In this document: piece after piece, positions 8,558-17,481 of the stretch
Layout of the letters: each line of letters begins with the position of its first letter
Numbering within the stretch: the stretch's first letter is position 1
NCBI GenBank assembly: GCA_902595535.1
Contig: CACJQI010000001.1
Coordinates: 62,001 to 126,000, forward strand
Length of the DNA stretch: 64,000 nt
DNA from: an uncultured Pelagibacteraceae bacterium
GTDB taxonomy: Bacteria; Pseudomonadota; Alphaproteobacteria; Pelagibacterales; Pelagibacteraceae
Reading direction: 5' to 3'
Translations under genes and position numbers: made by a program
Notes under the pieces: model-generated
What the model was told of the DNA's origin: nothing
Databases searched by the model: none
Seen by the model: only the letters and a program-made list of their open reading frames with translations

Positions 8558-9643
8558 TTATTTTGGATCTAAAGCTCTACAATCGGTGCTATTCCAGCCG
8601 ATGTTTATTTCTTTGCCCTCTTTAATATCCATTCTATTAGAGCTATTTGGAACTTTCAAAATAAATTCTTTGTTTCCTAATAAATCTAATCTTAACCTCG
8701 TATGATCACCATGGTAAATTACTTCTTCAATTTTGCCTTTATGATTATTATCCATTTCTGTCTCTGGATCAATCAAGGCTCTTTCAGGTCTTAATGAAAC
8801 TGTAGTTTTTTCTCCTTTTGATTTTGCAACAATTGGGTTTGCTAAAATTTCAGCACCTGAATTTAATTTTACTTTACATTTGTTACCTGAAACATCAGTT
8901 ACTTCTCCAGCAAATGTATTATTCTCACCAATAAATTCTGCAACAAATGAATTTACTGGTCTTTCATATAATTCATCAGGACTTGAAAGTTGTTGAACTT
9001 TTCCATCATTAAATACTGCAATTCTATTTGACATAGTTAGGGCTTCAGTTTGATCGTGTGTAACATATACAACTGTTACACCAATACTTTCATGTATGTG
9101 TTTGATTTCATATTGCATACTTTCTCTTAAATTTTTATCTAAGGCTCCCAGAGGCTCATCCATTAATACTAGTTTTGGATCAAAAACTAATGATCTTGCT
9201 ACAGCAACCCTTTGTTGTTGACCTCCTGATAATTGCATTGGCATTCTAGACTCATACCCTTGTAGCGAAACCATTGATAAAGCTTTATCAACTTTTTTAT
9301 CAGCTTCATCTTTTGGAATTTTTCTAACTCTTAATGGAAAAGCTAAATTTTCATAAACAGTCATGTGAGGAAACAAAGCATAGTTTTGAAAAACCATTCC
9401 TATTCCTCTCTTATGTGGAGGAATATCTGAAATGACTTTGTTGTCTAAATAAATTTGTCCATTAGTTGGAGTTTCAAAACCAGCCAACATCATCAAACAA
9501 GTTGTTTTACCTGAACCAGATGGTCCAAGCATTGTAACAAATTCACCTTCTTCAATGTCTAAATTTAAACCTTTTACGACAAGTTGTTTACCGTCGTAAC
9601 TTTTATCTACATTTTCGAATCTTACGAAGTGATCATTACCCAT
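8558..9643 (-). CDS. potA: ABC transporter ATPase, PotA-like
   Basis: 361-residue ATPase that powers the PotBCD-type transporter on the cytoplasmic face. Walker A is GPSGSGKTT (residues 40-48), the signature is LSGGQQQ (138-144) and Walker B is LVLMDEP (158-164), followed by the H-loop THDQTEA. The C-terminal third is a TOBE-type regulatory domain. It lies 39 bases downstream of doeA and 114 bases upstream of potD, and belongs to the same minus-strand operon. Confidence 0.92.
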   Translation of the reverse strand: MGNDHFVRFENVDKSYDGKQLVVKGLNLDIEEGEFVTMLGPSGSGKTTCLMMLAGFETPTNGQIYLDNKVISDIPPHKRGIGMVFQNYALFPHMTVYENLAFPLRVRKIPKDEADKKVDKALSMVSLQGYESRMPMQLSGGQQQRVAVARSLVFDPKLVLMDEPLGALDKNLRESMQYEIKHIHESIGVTVVYVTHDQTEALTMSNRIAVFNDGKVQQLSSPDELYERPVNSFVAEFIGENNTFAGEVTDVSGNKCKVKLNSGAEILANPIVAKSKGEKTTVSLRPERALIDPETEMDNNHKGKIEEVIYHGDHTRLRLDLLGNKEFILKVPNSSNRMDIKEGKEINIGWNSTDCRALDPK

Positions 9644-9682
9644 ACGACTTTAAAACATTAGTTAGATTGATAATCAAGCAAT

Positions 9683-10849
9683 TTATTTGACGTATAATTC
9701 TTTGCTCATATTACAAAATAATTCACTTCCGTTCTCAGTTACTCTAACTGCCTCAGAAGCTTCTACACCCCAATCACCAAACTGCATCACTGCTATCATG
9801 TGAAAACAAACATTTGGTTCCAAAACTGTCATGTCTCCTTTATAAATATTAAGTGTATGCTCTCCCCAATCTGGTGGGTAACCAATTCCTATTGAATAGC
9901 CAGTTCTAGACTTCTTCTCAATTCCATACTTATCTAGTATTTTCCAAAAAGCCTGTGCAACATCATCTGCTGTATTTCCTGGTTTTGTAGCACTAATACC
10001 AGCCTCTAAAGCTTCAATAGTTTTTTTCATTGTATCAATTTTTAACTGATCTGGTTTTCCAAGTAATACTGTTCTAGCCATTGGAGCATGATATCTTTTA
10101 TAAACTCCTGATAGCTCAATTATGGTCGCCTCACCCTCTACAAACTTATCTTGAGATGCTGTTAAATGAGAGGCGGAAGTTCCCTTTCCAGTTGGAAGTA
10201 ACGTAGCAATACTTGAGTATTCACCTCCAAATTCCTCTGTTCCATAAAATAATGTTTTTTGAATTTCACCTACTGCATCACATTGCCTTACACCAGGATT
10301 AATAACTTCCATTGCAGTTTTCATGCCTCTTTCAGAAATTTTAGCAGCTGATTTCATAAATCCAATTTCAGTATCTGATTTTACTAATCTTACCCAGTTA
10401 ACTAATCTATCACTATCAACTATCTTCGCATTAGGTAGACCTTGTTTAATCTTTTCATGGCAAAATGCTGTGTAGTAATGTGCATCCATCTCCACACCAA
10501 TACAAAGTTTATCCCATTTTTTTTCTTTGATGATTTGAACTAGGTAATCATATGGATGCTTAGGCCAAGTATGAATATAGTTTTCGTCATAAACAATAAT
10601 ATTTTCATTTTTAAGATAAGATTTTATATATGCTCCACCAGCATCTTGAGCTCTAACAAAACATAAGGGCTCTTCTGCATTAACATGAACTATTGCACAT
10701 TGTGCATAATAAAAAGACCAAGCATCATAACCAGTTAAATAATTTAAATTATTTGTATCATGAGAGATTAATAATTCGATGCCTTTTTCTTGCATCATTT
10801 TTTGAGTCTTCTTTAATCTATCTTTATATTCTTCATTTGTAAAAAGCAT
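9683..10849 (-). CDS. doeA: Ectoine hydrolase DoeA/EutD-like (M24 creatinase fold)
   Basis: 388-residue pita-bread-fold protein of the M24 family that resembles ectoine hydrolase (ectoine to N-acetyl-2,4-diaminobutyrate). Family-like stretches include MLFTNEEYKDRL, LTGYDAWSFYYAQ and VNWVRLVKS. The metal-ligand aspartates of aminopeptidases in the family are not conserved: E245 (IIELSG) and a HAPMART segment with H254 occupy those positions. This suggests a metal-free, creatinase-like mechanism. Its start overlaps the eutA stop by one base. The eutA neighbour is the main reason to prefer DoeA over Xaa-Pro peptidase or DMSP lyase DddP. Confidence 0.8.
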   Translation of the reverse strand: MLFTNEEYKDRLKKTQKMMQEKGIELLISHDTNNLNYLTGYDAWSFYYAQCAIVHVNAEEPLCFVRAQDAGGAYIKSYLKNENIIVYDENYIHTWPKHPYDYLVQIIKEKKWDKLCIGVEMDAHYYTAFCHEKIKQGLPNAKIVDSDRLVNWVRLVKSDTEIGFMKSAAKISERGMKTAMEVINPGVRQCDAVGEIQKTLFYGTEEFGGEYSSIATLLPTGKGTSASHLTASQDKFVEGEATIIELSGVYKRYHAPMARTVLLGKPDQLKIDTMKKTIEALEAGISATKPGNTADDVAQAFWKILDKYGIEKKSRTGYSIGIGYPPDWGEHTLNIYKGDMTVLEPNVCFHMIAVMQFGDWGVEASEAVRVTENGSELFCNMSKELYVK

Positions 10850-11595
10850 TAATTACTTTGGAATAATTTTCCAAATCCTTCCACTGAATTATTTTTATTT
10901 ATTTTCTCAAGGGTATCCCAAATCAAAGCCTGATTACTAGATAAAACAGTTGTGTTTAATTTTTTTTCTAACTCATCAATTATTGGTAAGACTGGCAAGG
11001 CTGTACATGATACAAATAAAGCCTCTGCTCCATTTAAATCTATTTTAGATAAAACTTCGGACAAATAATTTTGATCAACTTTACCAATGTCATAATCTGC
11101 TTCTATATCAAAATATGCATTTGAAGTAATTTCAAATCCTTCACTTTTAAAATATTCAACTACATCATCGTTAAGTTTTTTACTATAAGGGGTAAAAAGA
11201 CATAGCTTATTAATATTTAATTTTTTTAATGCTTTTATTGCGGCAGTGCTTGGCGTCGTAACATCTGCCATCGGTTTAGCTACTTTAATTTTTTGCTCTA
11301 TAGAGCTATACCCTGCAGCTATAGTTCCTGAGGTACATCCATAAACTACGCAATCAATATCTTGGTCTGGTAATATGTCTTTTGTGACTTCTGTAACTTT
11401 ATTAGACATTTTTATTAGATTTTCCTTAGTCAGTGGATTGTAACATTCAATACGGTTAACAAAAAAGTCAATATCACGGTCTTTAATAACATTTATAAAG
11501 TCTCTTTCGATCATGAAGTCACTTGCAAGGGCGATTAAGCCTACTCTAGGATTTGATTTCGAAATATATTTAGGATCTATTTTTGTTGAATTCAT
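10849..11595 (-). CDS. eutA: Ectoine utilization protein EutA-like (Asp/Glu racemase/maleate isomerase superfamily)
   Basis: 248-residue protein of the aspartate/glutamate racemase superfamily, closest to arylmalonate decarboxylase/maleate isomerase-type EutA of ectoine clusters. The two catalytic cysteines are C87 (YGCTSGT) and C197 (VSCTALP), and the SNQALIWD motif follows near the C-terminus. It is the first gene of the minus-strand operon and is translationally coupled to doeA. EutA has been proposed to epimerise an ectoine breakdown intermediate, so this is inference from neighbourhood. A plain maleate isomerase is the main alternative. Confidence 0.75.
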   Translation of the reverse strand: MNSTKIDPKYISKSNPRVGLIALASDFMIERDFINVIKDRDIDFFVNRIECYNPLTKENLIKMSNKVTEVTKDILPDQDIDCVVYGCTSGTIAAGYSSIEQKIKVAKPMADVTTPSTAAIKALKKLNINKLCLFTPYSKKLNDDVVEYFKSEGFEITSNAYFDIEADYDIGKVDQNYLSEVLSKIDLNGAEALFVSCTALPVLPIIDELEKKLNTTVLSSNQALIWDTLEKINKNNSVEGFGKLFQSN

Positions 11596-11650
11596 AATTT
11601 AAAAGAGAGAATATATCATAAGTTCTTTAATCATTAATATAAAAAACGAT

Positions 11651-12523
11651 ATGAATATAAAAGACACCTTTGTTGCATCTTTGGTGCCTATATTTTTAGG
11701 TTTTGGTTTTGTCATAGCCAAACCTGCATTTGAATCTTTTCCTCCAATTTTATTAATGGGAATTCGATTTATGTTTGCAGCTTCTGTTTTAGTTTGGTGG
11801 TTTCCAATACCAAGAGGATACTTAAAAAAAATTTTTATCGCTTCTTTTATAGCTAATACACTGCAATATAGTATTACGTATTCTGGTTTAAATTTAATCG
11901 ATGCATCTGCAGCAGTATTATTAGTGCAAACCGAAGTTCCTTTTGGGGTAATTTTTGCATATTTCATGCTTAAAGAAAAACCAACCATACGAGCTTTGGT
12001 TGGGATTGGAATTGCTTTTATTGGAGTTTATGTTTTAACAGGATCACCCAGTTTAGATGGCAAATTTATTGGTATTGGGTTAACAATTTTAGGATCTGCA
12101 ATATGGGCGCTCGGCCAAGTTGTTGTTAAGCCATTAAGTAAAGAAATTAACCCACTAGCTTTAGTTGCCTGGTTGGCTTTGTTTTCTGGACCAATTTTAA
12201 TATTTATTTCAGCGATACTAGATGGAAATACAATAAGTTATTTAACGAATGCAAAATTTGATCATTGGATTATAGCTATTTATATCGGTTTTATAATGCA
12301 ACCAATTACCTATGGCTGCTTCTATTATGTTTTAAAAAATAATCCACTTTATAAAGTTCTTCCAATTGTAACTATGGGTATTCCACCAACAGGATTATTA
12401 GCAGCAATATTTCTTTTAGGAGAAAAACCTACACAAGAATTATTTACCGGTGGGGCATTAATTATAGTTGGAGTAATTTTAATTGTATTTACAAAAAATA
12501 AAAATAATGAGGTTAAAAAATGA
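11651..12523 (+). CDS. EamA-family (DMT) transporter
   Basis: 290-residue inner-membrane protein with ten predicted hydrophobic helices in two EamA repeats (about residues 5-135 and 145-285). Members of the drug/metabolite superfamily mostly export metabolites. It is divergent from eutA across 55 bases and overlaps the next dehydrogenase by 4 bases (ATGA), indicating coupling. The cargo is unknown; the partner dehydrogenase suggests a small organic acid or amino acid. Confidence 0.88.
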   Translation: MNIKDTFVASLVPIFLGFGFVIAKPAFESFPPILLMGIRFMFAASVLVWWFPIPRGYLKKIFIASFIANTLQYSITYSGLNLIDASAAVLLVQTEVPFGVIFAYFMLKEKPTIRALVGIGIAFIGVYVLTGSPSLDGKFIGIGLTILGSAIWALGQVVVKPLSKEINPLALVAWLALFSGPILIFISAILDGNTISYLTNAKFDHWIIAIYIGFIMQPITYGCFYYVLKNNPLYKVLPIVTMGIPPTGLLAAIFLLGEKPTQELFTGGALIIVGVILIVFTKNKNNEVKK

Positions 12524-13461
12524 AAATAGGATTTATTGGTTTAGGAAATGTTGGGGGTAAACTAGCTGGAAGTTTGTTAAGGAATAAATTTGATTTAACT
12601 GTAAGAGACTTGGATGAGAATTTAACAAACGAGTTTAAAAATTTAGGTGCTAAAGTTGCAAGTTCTGCAAAAGAATTAGCAGAGCAAGTAGATTTAATTA
12701 TTACATGCTTACCATCTCCAAAAATTTGTGCAGATGTTATGGAGGGTGAAAATGGAGTGCTAGAGGGTATAACTCAAGATAAAATTTGGCTTGAAATGAG
12801 CACGACTGATGAAGCTGAAATTAAAAGAATTGGCAAGAAGGTTATAGAAAAAAATGGCATACCTTTAGACGGTCCAGTAAGTGGTGGTTGTCATAGGGCT
12901 GCTACTGGAAATATTGCTATATTTGTTGGAGGAAATAGAAAAACTTTTGAAAGAATTTTATCTGCATTGACTGTAATGGGTAGAAAAGTATTGCATACTG
13001 GTGAATTAGGAAGTGCTACAGTTCTTAAAGTTATAACAAATTACTTAGCCTCAGTTCATCTAGTTGCATTAGGTGAGGCTTGGACTGTAGCTAAAAAATC
13101 AAATTTAGATCTTACTAAAGCTTATAAAGGAATTGCAGTTTCCTCAGGGAATTCTTTTGTGCATGAAACTGAAAGTCAGGTGATTTTAAATGGGTCTTAC
13201 AATATTAATTTTACTATGGACTTGGTTTTAAAGGATACAGGCTTATTTAATGATCTCGCAAAAAAATTAAATTCAGGATTAGAAATTTCTCCGAAAATTG
13301 TTGATATATTCAAAGACGGTCAAAAAAAATATGGTTCAAGAGCGTGGTCCTCTATGATTGTTAAAAGAATGGAAGATATTAACAATATAAATTTTAGAGC
13401 AGATGGATTTCCTGAAGAGTTAAGTGATAATGAGCCTGAGGAAAAAGGATACGAAATCTAA
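12520..13461 (+). CDS. NAD(P)-dependent 3-hydroxyisobutyrate dehydrogenase-family oxidoreductase
   Basis: 313-residue beta-hydroxyacid dehydrogenase. The Rossmann motif GFIGLGNVGG is at the very N-terminus, the substrate-binding DGPVSGGCHRA motif is near residue 119, and the catalytic-lysine helix LKVITNYLA is near residue 170. It acts in the cytoplasm on a 3-hydroxy carboxylic acid such as 3-hydroxyisobutyrate or tartronate semialdehyde. The start overlaps the EamA gene. The exact substrate is unknown. Confidence 0.88.
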   Translation: MKIGFIGLGNVGGKLAGSLLRNKFDLTVRDLDENLTNEFKNLGAKVASSAKELAEQVDLIITCLPSPKICADVMEGENGVLEGITQDKIWLEMSTTDEAEIKRIGKKVIEKNGIPLDGPVSGGCHRAATGNIAIFVGGNRKTFERILSALTVMGRKVLHTGELGSATVLKVITNYLASVHLVALGEAWTVAKKSNLDLTKAYKGIAVSSGNSFVHETESQVILNGSYNINFTMDLVLKDTGLFNDLAKKLNSGLEISPKIVDIFKDGQKKYGSRAWSSMIVKRMEDINNINFRADGFPEELSDNEPEEKGYEI

Positions 13462-13560
13462 TATTTAAAACTTAAAGTCTAATAATCACTCTATATATAA
13501 TGTATTATCAATTCTATATTCAATTCAAAGTTGTTTTGCGTCCATTGATATATTGATTTC

Positions 13561-13588
13561 TTGAACTTATTGTGTTGAGATTGATAAT
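13561..13588 (+). promoter_or_regulatory. Promoter-like site upstream of proX
   Basis: TTGAAC (13561-13566), a 16-base spacer, then GATAAT (13583-13588), 23 bases before the proX start. The boxes are close to sigma-70 consensus. The surrounding 150-base gap contains no gene. Confidence 0.45.
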
Positions 13589-13611
13589 TATAAACTATTA
13601 AGAGGAAAATA

Positions 13612-14625
13612 ATGAAAATAATTAAAAAAATAGTACTTTCTTCATTAGCTGTCTTAAGTTTCACTTTATTTACAAGTGTTGCTAATGCTGCATGTGGAAA
13701 GATTACAATTGCTAATATGAACTGGGCATCGGCAAATTTCATGGCTGAAGTAGATAAAATTATACTTGAAAAAGGTTATGGATGTGAAGTTGAGCTTGTT
13801 CCAGGTGCAACAATGCCAACATTTACTTCAATGCAAGAAAAAGGTGAGCCAGATGTTGCTCCAGAATTCTGGGCAAATGCTGCTATCGTTGCTTTAAACA
13901 AAGCAGTGGATGAAGGTAAAATGCATTCAATCAATAAAGCCCCAATTACTGGACTAGGTGAAGGTTGGTGGGTATTACCTGCAACTTTAGAAAAGCATCC
14001 AGAACTTACAACTGCAGATGCAATTTTAAAAAGACCTGATCTATTTCCACATCCAGAAGATCCTTCAAAAGGTGGATTTCATATCTGTCCTCCAGGATGG
14101 AACTGTGAACTAAGTAACAGAAACCATTTTAGAGCTTGGGGTATGGAAGAAAAAGGATGGATGATTGTAGAAACCGGTTCTGCTGCTGGACTAGATGGCT
14201 CAATAGCTAAAGCTGCAGAAAGAGGTGAAAACTGGTTTGGATATTACTGGTCACCAACTGCTCTTATTGGAAAATACAACATGCAAGCTGTTGACATGGG
14301 AGAATTTGCTGGAAAAGATAACTGGGATAATTGTTTAGTTAAACCAGAGCAAGAATGTGCTAATCCAAAAAAATCTTCATGGGTAAAATCTGAAGTTTTC
14401 ACAATTACGACTGATAACTTTAAGAAAACAGCTGGTAAAGATGGTATGAAATATCTTGAAAATAGAACTTATCCAGGTCCGGTAATGAATGGTATGCTGG
14501 TATGGATGGGTGAAAACCAAGCAGAAGGTGCGGATGCTGCAATTGAATTCCTAAAAACACAGGAAGATGTGTGGACTAAATGGGTTTCAGGTTCAGCTGC
14601 CTCAAAAATCAAAAAAGCACTTTAA
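13612..14625 (+). CDS. proX: Glycine betaine/quaternary amine ABC transporter, substrate-binding protein (ProX/OpuAC family)
   Basis: 337-residue periplasmic binding protein with signal peptide MKIIKKIVLSSLAVLSF...ANA (about residues 1-26). The mature part begins CGKITIANMNWASANF and is rich in tryptophans, as expected for an aromatic cage binding quaternary amines. A ribosome site (AAGAGGA) lies before the ATG. A terminator-like hairpin follows, so the receptor is probably made in excess over its permease. Ligand could be glycine betaine, proline betaine, choline, carnitine or gamma-butyrobetaine; the island context favours the last two. Confidence 0.88.
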   Translation: MKIIKKIVLSSLAVLSFTLFTSVANAACGKITIANMNWASANFMAEVDKIILEKGYGCEVELVPGATMPTFTSMQEKGEPDVAPEFWANAAIVALNKAVDEGKMHSINKAPITGLGEGWWVLPATLEKHPELTTADAILKRPDLFPHPEDPSKGGFHICPPGWNCELSNRNHFRAWGMEEKGWMIVETGSAAGLDGSIAKAAERGENWFGYYWSPTALIGKYNMQAVDMGEFAGKDNWDNCLVKPEQECANPKKSSWVKSEVFTITTDNFKKTAGKDGMKYLENRTYPGPVMNGMLVWMGENQAEGADAAIEFLKTQEDVWTKWVSGSAASKIKKAL

Positions 14626-14636
14626 TTAAAAGTATT

Positions 14637-14674
14637 AATCGAACCCGTTATATTTTAACGGGTTCGATTTTATA
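14637..14674 (+). terminator. Intrinsic terminator/attenuator between proX and proW
   Basis: A perfect 14-bp inverted repeat (14637-14650 with 14656-14669, loop TATTT) contains a CGAACCCG/CGGGTTCG core and is followed by T-rich sequence. Its placement after a binding-protein gene and before the permease mirrors the potD-potB arrangement at 7245. Confidence 0.75.
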
Positions 14675-14690
14675 ATATAAGAAATTTAAT

Positions 14691-15578
14691 ATGGAATTTT
14701 TCAGTAAGATACCAGTAATGGATAGAGACGCTCTTAGAGAGTTAAAAAAAGGTATCGATTTTAGTTTTAAAAACTTTTCAAGAGAATACGGTGATGCAAT
14801 TGAAGGTTTCTTTGATCCACTTTTATCATTTTTAATTTTTCTTGAAAAATTATTAGTAAATACTCCGTGGCCTATAATTATTGGAGTTTTTGGTATTTTG
14901 GCATGGATAGGTTCTAGAAATTATAAATTGGTAATTGGAACAGTAGTTTGTTTTATAGTTATTGGTTATTTTGGAATGTGGAAAAACTGTATGGCAACAG
15001 TTGCTATTATTTCTGTTTCAACGCTTGTATGTATAGTGGTTGGAATACCAATCGGTATTTTAATGTCAAAATCAAGTAGAGCTGAAAGAGCTATATTACC
15101 AGTTTTAGATATGATGCAAACAATTCCAAGCTTTGTTTATCTAATACCTATTATCATGTTATTAGGAATTGGAAAAGTTCCAGGTCTATTGGCTGTATGT
15201 ATTTATGCTTTACCTCCTGTTGTAAGGTTAACAAACTTAGGGATAAGAGAGGTAGATAAAGAAACATTAGAAGCTGCTGAGGCTTTTGGTGCCACTCCGA
15301 TGCAAAAATTAAGATCTGTTCAAATACCTTTATCGCTTCCAACAATTTTTGCTGGAATAAACCAAACAATTATGATGGCTTTAGCAATGGTAGTGATTGC
15401 TTCAATGATTGGTGTAAGAGGATTAGGTGTTCCAATTTTGCAAGCAATTTCTAATCAATACTTGGCTCTAGGTTTGATGAATGGTCTAGCAATTGTTGCT
15501 CTAGCAATTATATTTGACAGGGTTACTCAGGAATACGGAAATAGAATTCAAAGACATCGTGGAACAACAAAAAAATAG
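14691..15578 (+). CDS. proW: Glycine betaine-type ABC transporter permease (ProW family)
   Basis: 295-residue inner-membrane permease with about seven hydrophobic segments and a soluble N-terminal stretch of about 60 residues. The EAA loop (EAAEAFGATPMQKLRSVQIPLSLP) is present near residue 190, and the MGVRGLG-like motif VRGLGVPIL is typical of ProW. It sits between the binding-protein gene and a GDPD. The matching ATPase is encoded 1.9 kb downstream at 17482. Confidence 0.88.
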   Translation: MEFFSKIPVMDRDALRELKKGIDFSFKNFSREYGDAIEGFFDPLLSFLIFLEKLLVNTPWPIIIGVFGILAWIGSRNYKLVIGTVVCFIVIGYFGMWKNCMATVAIISVSTLVCIVVGIPIGILMSKSSRAERAILPVLDMMQTIPSFVYLIPIIMLLGIGKVPGLLAVCIYALPPVVRLTNLGIREVDKETLEAAEAFGATPMQKLRSVQIPLSLPTIFAGINQTIMMALAMVVIASMIGVRGLGVPILQAISNQYLALGLMNGLAIVALAIIFDRVTQEYGNRIQRHRGTTKK

Positions 15579-15595
15579 ATTTTAATAATCTGTAA

Positions 15596-16243
15596 ATGCC
15601 TCAACTATTAATTCACAGAGGTCTTGCTAAAAAAAAATTCTTAGAAAATAATATAAATTCTTTTAAATATTGTTTTAATAAAAATTATGGAATTGAAACA
15701 GATATTCATGCAACAAAAGATGGTGAGTTTATTTGTTTTCATGATTTTACACTTAAAAGAATTTTTAAAAAAAATTTAAGTGTAAAAAATCTCAATTATT
15801 CGAAAATTAGAGAAATAAGTGCTAGTCTAAATAATCCAGTTCCGTTATTAAAAGACCTATTAATATTCTCAAAAAATAAATACCCATTATTCATTGAAAT
15901 TAAGCCAACTTTTTCAATTTCGCTACTTAGAAAGCTCTTAAAAGAAACCTCAAAATTTAAAAGATGTGTATTTATAACTTTTAAGCATGAAAATATTTAC
16001 AATTTATTAAAAATTAACAAAAATGTAAAAGTTGGATTATCTTTCGCGCCACCAACCAGTATTAAAAAAATAATTAAAAAAGCGAATAATAAAGATATCA
16101 ACTGCCTAATACTGGACAAATCATACTTAAAGAATAAAAAAATTCAAAATTTAAAAATTGAAAAATATTTTTATACGATCAAGACCAAATATGATTTTAA
16201 TAAATATAAAAAAAATTATAATTTAATTTTTGAGAATTTATAA
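15596..16243 (+). CDS. Glycerophosphodiester phosphodiesterase family protein
   Basis: 215-residue GDPD with TIM-barrel catalytic motifs: H7-R8 (IHRG), E34/D36 (GIETDIHAT) and H49-D50 (CFHDFTL). It hydrolyses glycerophosphodiesters to glycerol-3-phosphate and an alcohol such as choline. No signal peptide is visible, so it is cytoplasmic. It follows proW by 17 bases, suggesting the transporter may also serve glycerophosphocholine-derived choline. It is very lysine- and asparagine-rich, consistent with low GC. Confidence 0.85.
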   Translation: MPQLLIHRGLAKKKFLENNINSFKYCFNKNYGIETDIHATKDGEFICFHDFTLKRIFKKNLSVKNLNYSKIREISASLNNPVPLLKDLLIFSKNKYPLFIEIKPTFSISLLRKLLKETSKFKRCVFITFKHENIYNLLKINKNVKVGLSFAPPTSIKKIIKKANNKDINCLILDKSYLKNKKIQNLKIEKYFYTIKTKYDFNKYKKNYNLIFENL

Positions 16244-16245
16244 AG

Positions 16246-17373
16246 CTATTGCTTTTTTAAATAGACCAATCTTCCAATTATTTCATCTCGATCCATATAG
16301 TACCCCTGAAGATGTCTATGTCCTGAGTTAGGATCAAATTCTGTTCTACCATGTAAAACTCTTCTATTGTTAAATGAGTATATATCACCTGGTCCTAATC
16401 GAAATTTAATTTGAAATCTATCATCATGCAATAAATTTCCAAATCTATGATGAGCTTTATAAACTTTTTCCATTAAATCAGGGTGGCAATCAAGTACATC
16501 CATTGTTGCTACACTAAACCTAATATCATGAAAATCTCCATCTTTAGTCAAACTTATTGCTGGTGCATGAAAACCTCTGTGGGACTCTTGGGTATAATCC
16601 ATATCTCTAAACTTTAAGGGTACATTAACTAATGTTTCAAAAATTTCTTTTTCATTGTTCTTTAAATATTCTGCAACTGCAAATCCATCTACAGCTGAAG
16701 AGTCGCCCCCTTTAGCAGAATTGATTAAGCAGTGAAGAAATTGGTATCCTGGAGGGAGTTCAAACCATGGAAGATCCATGTGATTCCTTAGTGCATGCGC
16801 TGTATAAGCTGAATTATTTGGTTTTGGAATATTTATAACTTCGAACGGTGTTTTAAAAAAAGTCTCTCTTATGTGGCTTATTCTATTAAGTAAAGGAAAA
16901 GCAGATTTTTTTTCTATAGGTGCGTTCTTAACTATCGCAATACCTGTATGATGTAAAAGCTCTAGCCATTTTATCAAACCTTCATTTGAGTCCATTATTT
17001 CGTCATGCTCTATACAAATTGACTCAAATTTATTCCCAAGACTTTGATCCCATAAATTGTAAGGAGAAATATATTTTGATTTATTTTTTAATGTATAACA
17101 ATTTTGACGAAGCCAATTTAGATCATAATAACTTGTATGATCTCCCTCACTCCATTGAACTTCAAGAGACCCTTTATTATCTATCTTAAAATCTGTTACT
17201 GATAAGTTTTCTGAAACATTTAAAATGTTAAACATTCTGTGATGTGAGTCTTTGTCATGAGCTGTTGGACAGTTATCTCTAAGCCACATATAGTTAAATT
17301 TACTTTCTTCTCCATCACTCCATTTAATTTTTAAATCTGATTTATCTTTTTCAATTTTATCTATTTGAAACAT
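16246..17373 (-). CDS. Gamma-butyrobetaine dioxygenase-like (TauD/TfdA superfamily)
   Basis: 375-residue 2-oxoglutarate/Fe(II) dioxygenase. Residues about 15-95 form the N-terminal DUF971-type domain (WLRDNCPTAHD). The catalytic domain has H198-x-D200 (NHMDLPWF) and distal H341 (VLHGRTEFD), followed by the Arg-bearing RHLQGYYMDRDE segment. This organisation is typical of gamma-butyrobetaine hydroxylase, which makes L-carnitine from gamma-butyrobetaine; trimethyllysine dioxygenase is an alternative. It lies inside the split quaternary-amine transporter locus, on the opposite strand, and is divergent from proV. Confidence 0.82.
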   Translation of the reverse strand: MFQIDKIEKDKSDLKIKWSDGEESKFNYMWLRDNCPTAHDKDSHHRMFNILNVSENLSVTDFKIDNKGSLEVQWSEGDHTSYYDLNWLRQNCYTLKNKSKYISPYNLWDQSLGNKFESICIEHDEIMDSNEGLIKWLELLHHTGIAIVKNAPIEKKSAFPLLNRISHIRETFFKTPFEVINIPKPNNSAYTAHALRNHMDLPWFELPPGYQFLHCLINSAKGGDSSAVDGFAVAEYLKNNEKEIFETLVNVPLKFRDMDYTQESHRGFHAPAISLTKDGDFHDIRFSVATMDVLDCHPDLMEKVYKAHHRFGNLLHDDRFQIKFRLGPGDIYSFNNRRVLHGRTEFDPNSGHRHLQGYYMDRDEIIGRLVYLKKQ

Positions 17374-17481
17374 TAACTGATGATTATTTACTCATTAAAG
17401 TTTGTCAATGCAATTAATGGTTGTAGTAACAAATTTCTTTACTTTAATGTGTCGTATGGTTTTGTTACAACTTTAAATAAA

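Noticed and set aside
9683-10849. M24-family protein as DMSP lyase DddP or Xaa-Pro aminopeptidase
   Set aside because: The metal-ligand aspartates expected for aminopeptidases are replaced by E245 and a HAPMART segment, and the adjacent EutA gene points to ectoine degradation.
11599-11988. Minus-strand ORF of 129 residues
   Set aside because: It lies entirely within the EamA gene on the plus strand, has no recognisable motif, and low-complexity Lys/Ile/Asn content.
17380-17481. N-terminal extension of proV from ATG 17380
   Set aside because: The extra 34 residues do not resemble ProV and cover the divergent promoter gap; the ATG at 17482 begins the family's usual opening.
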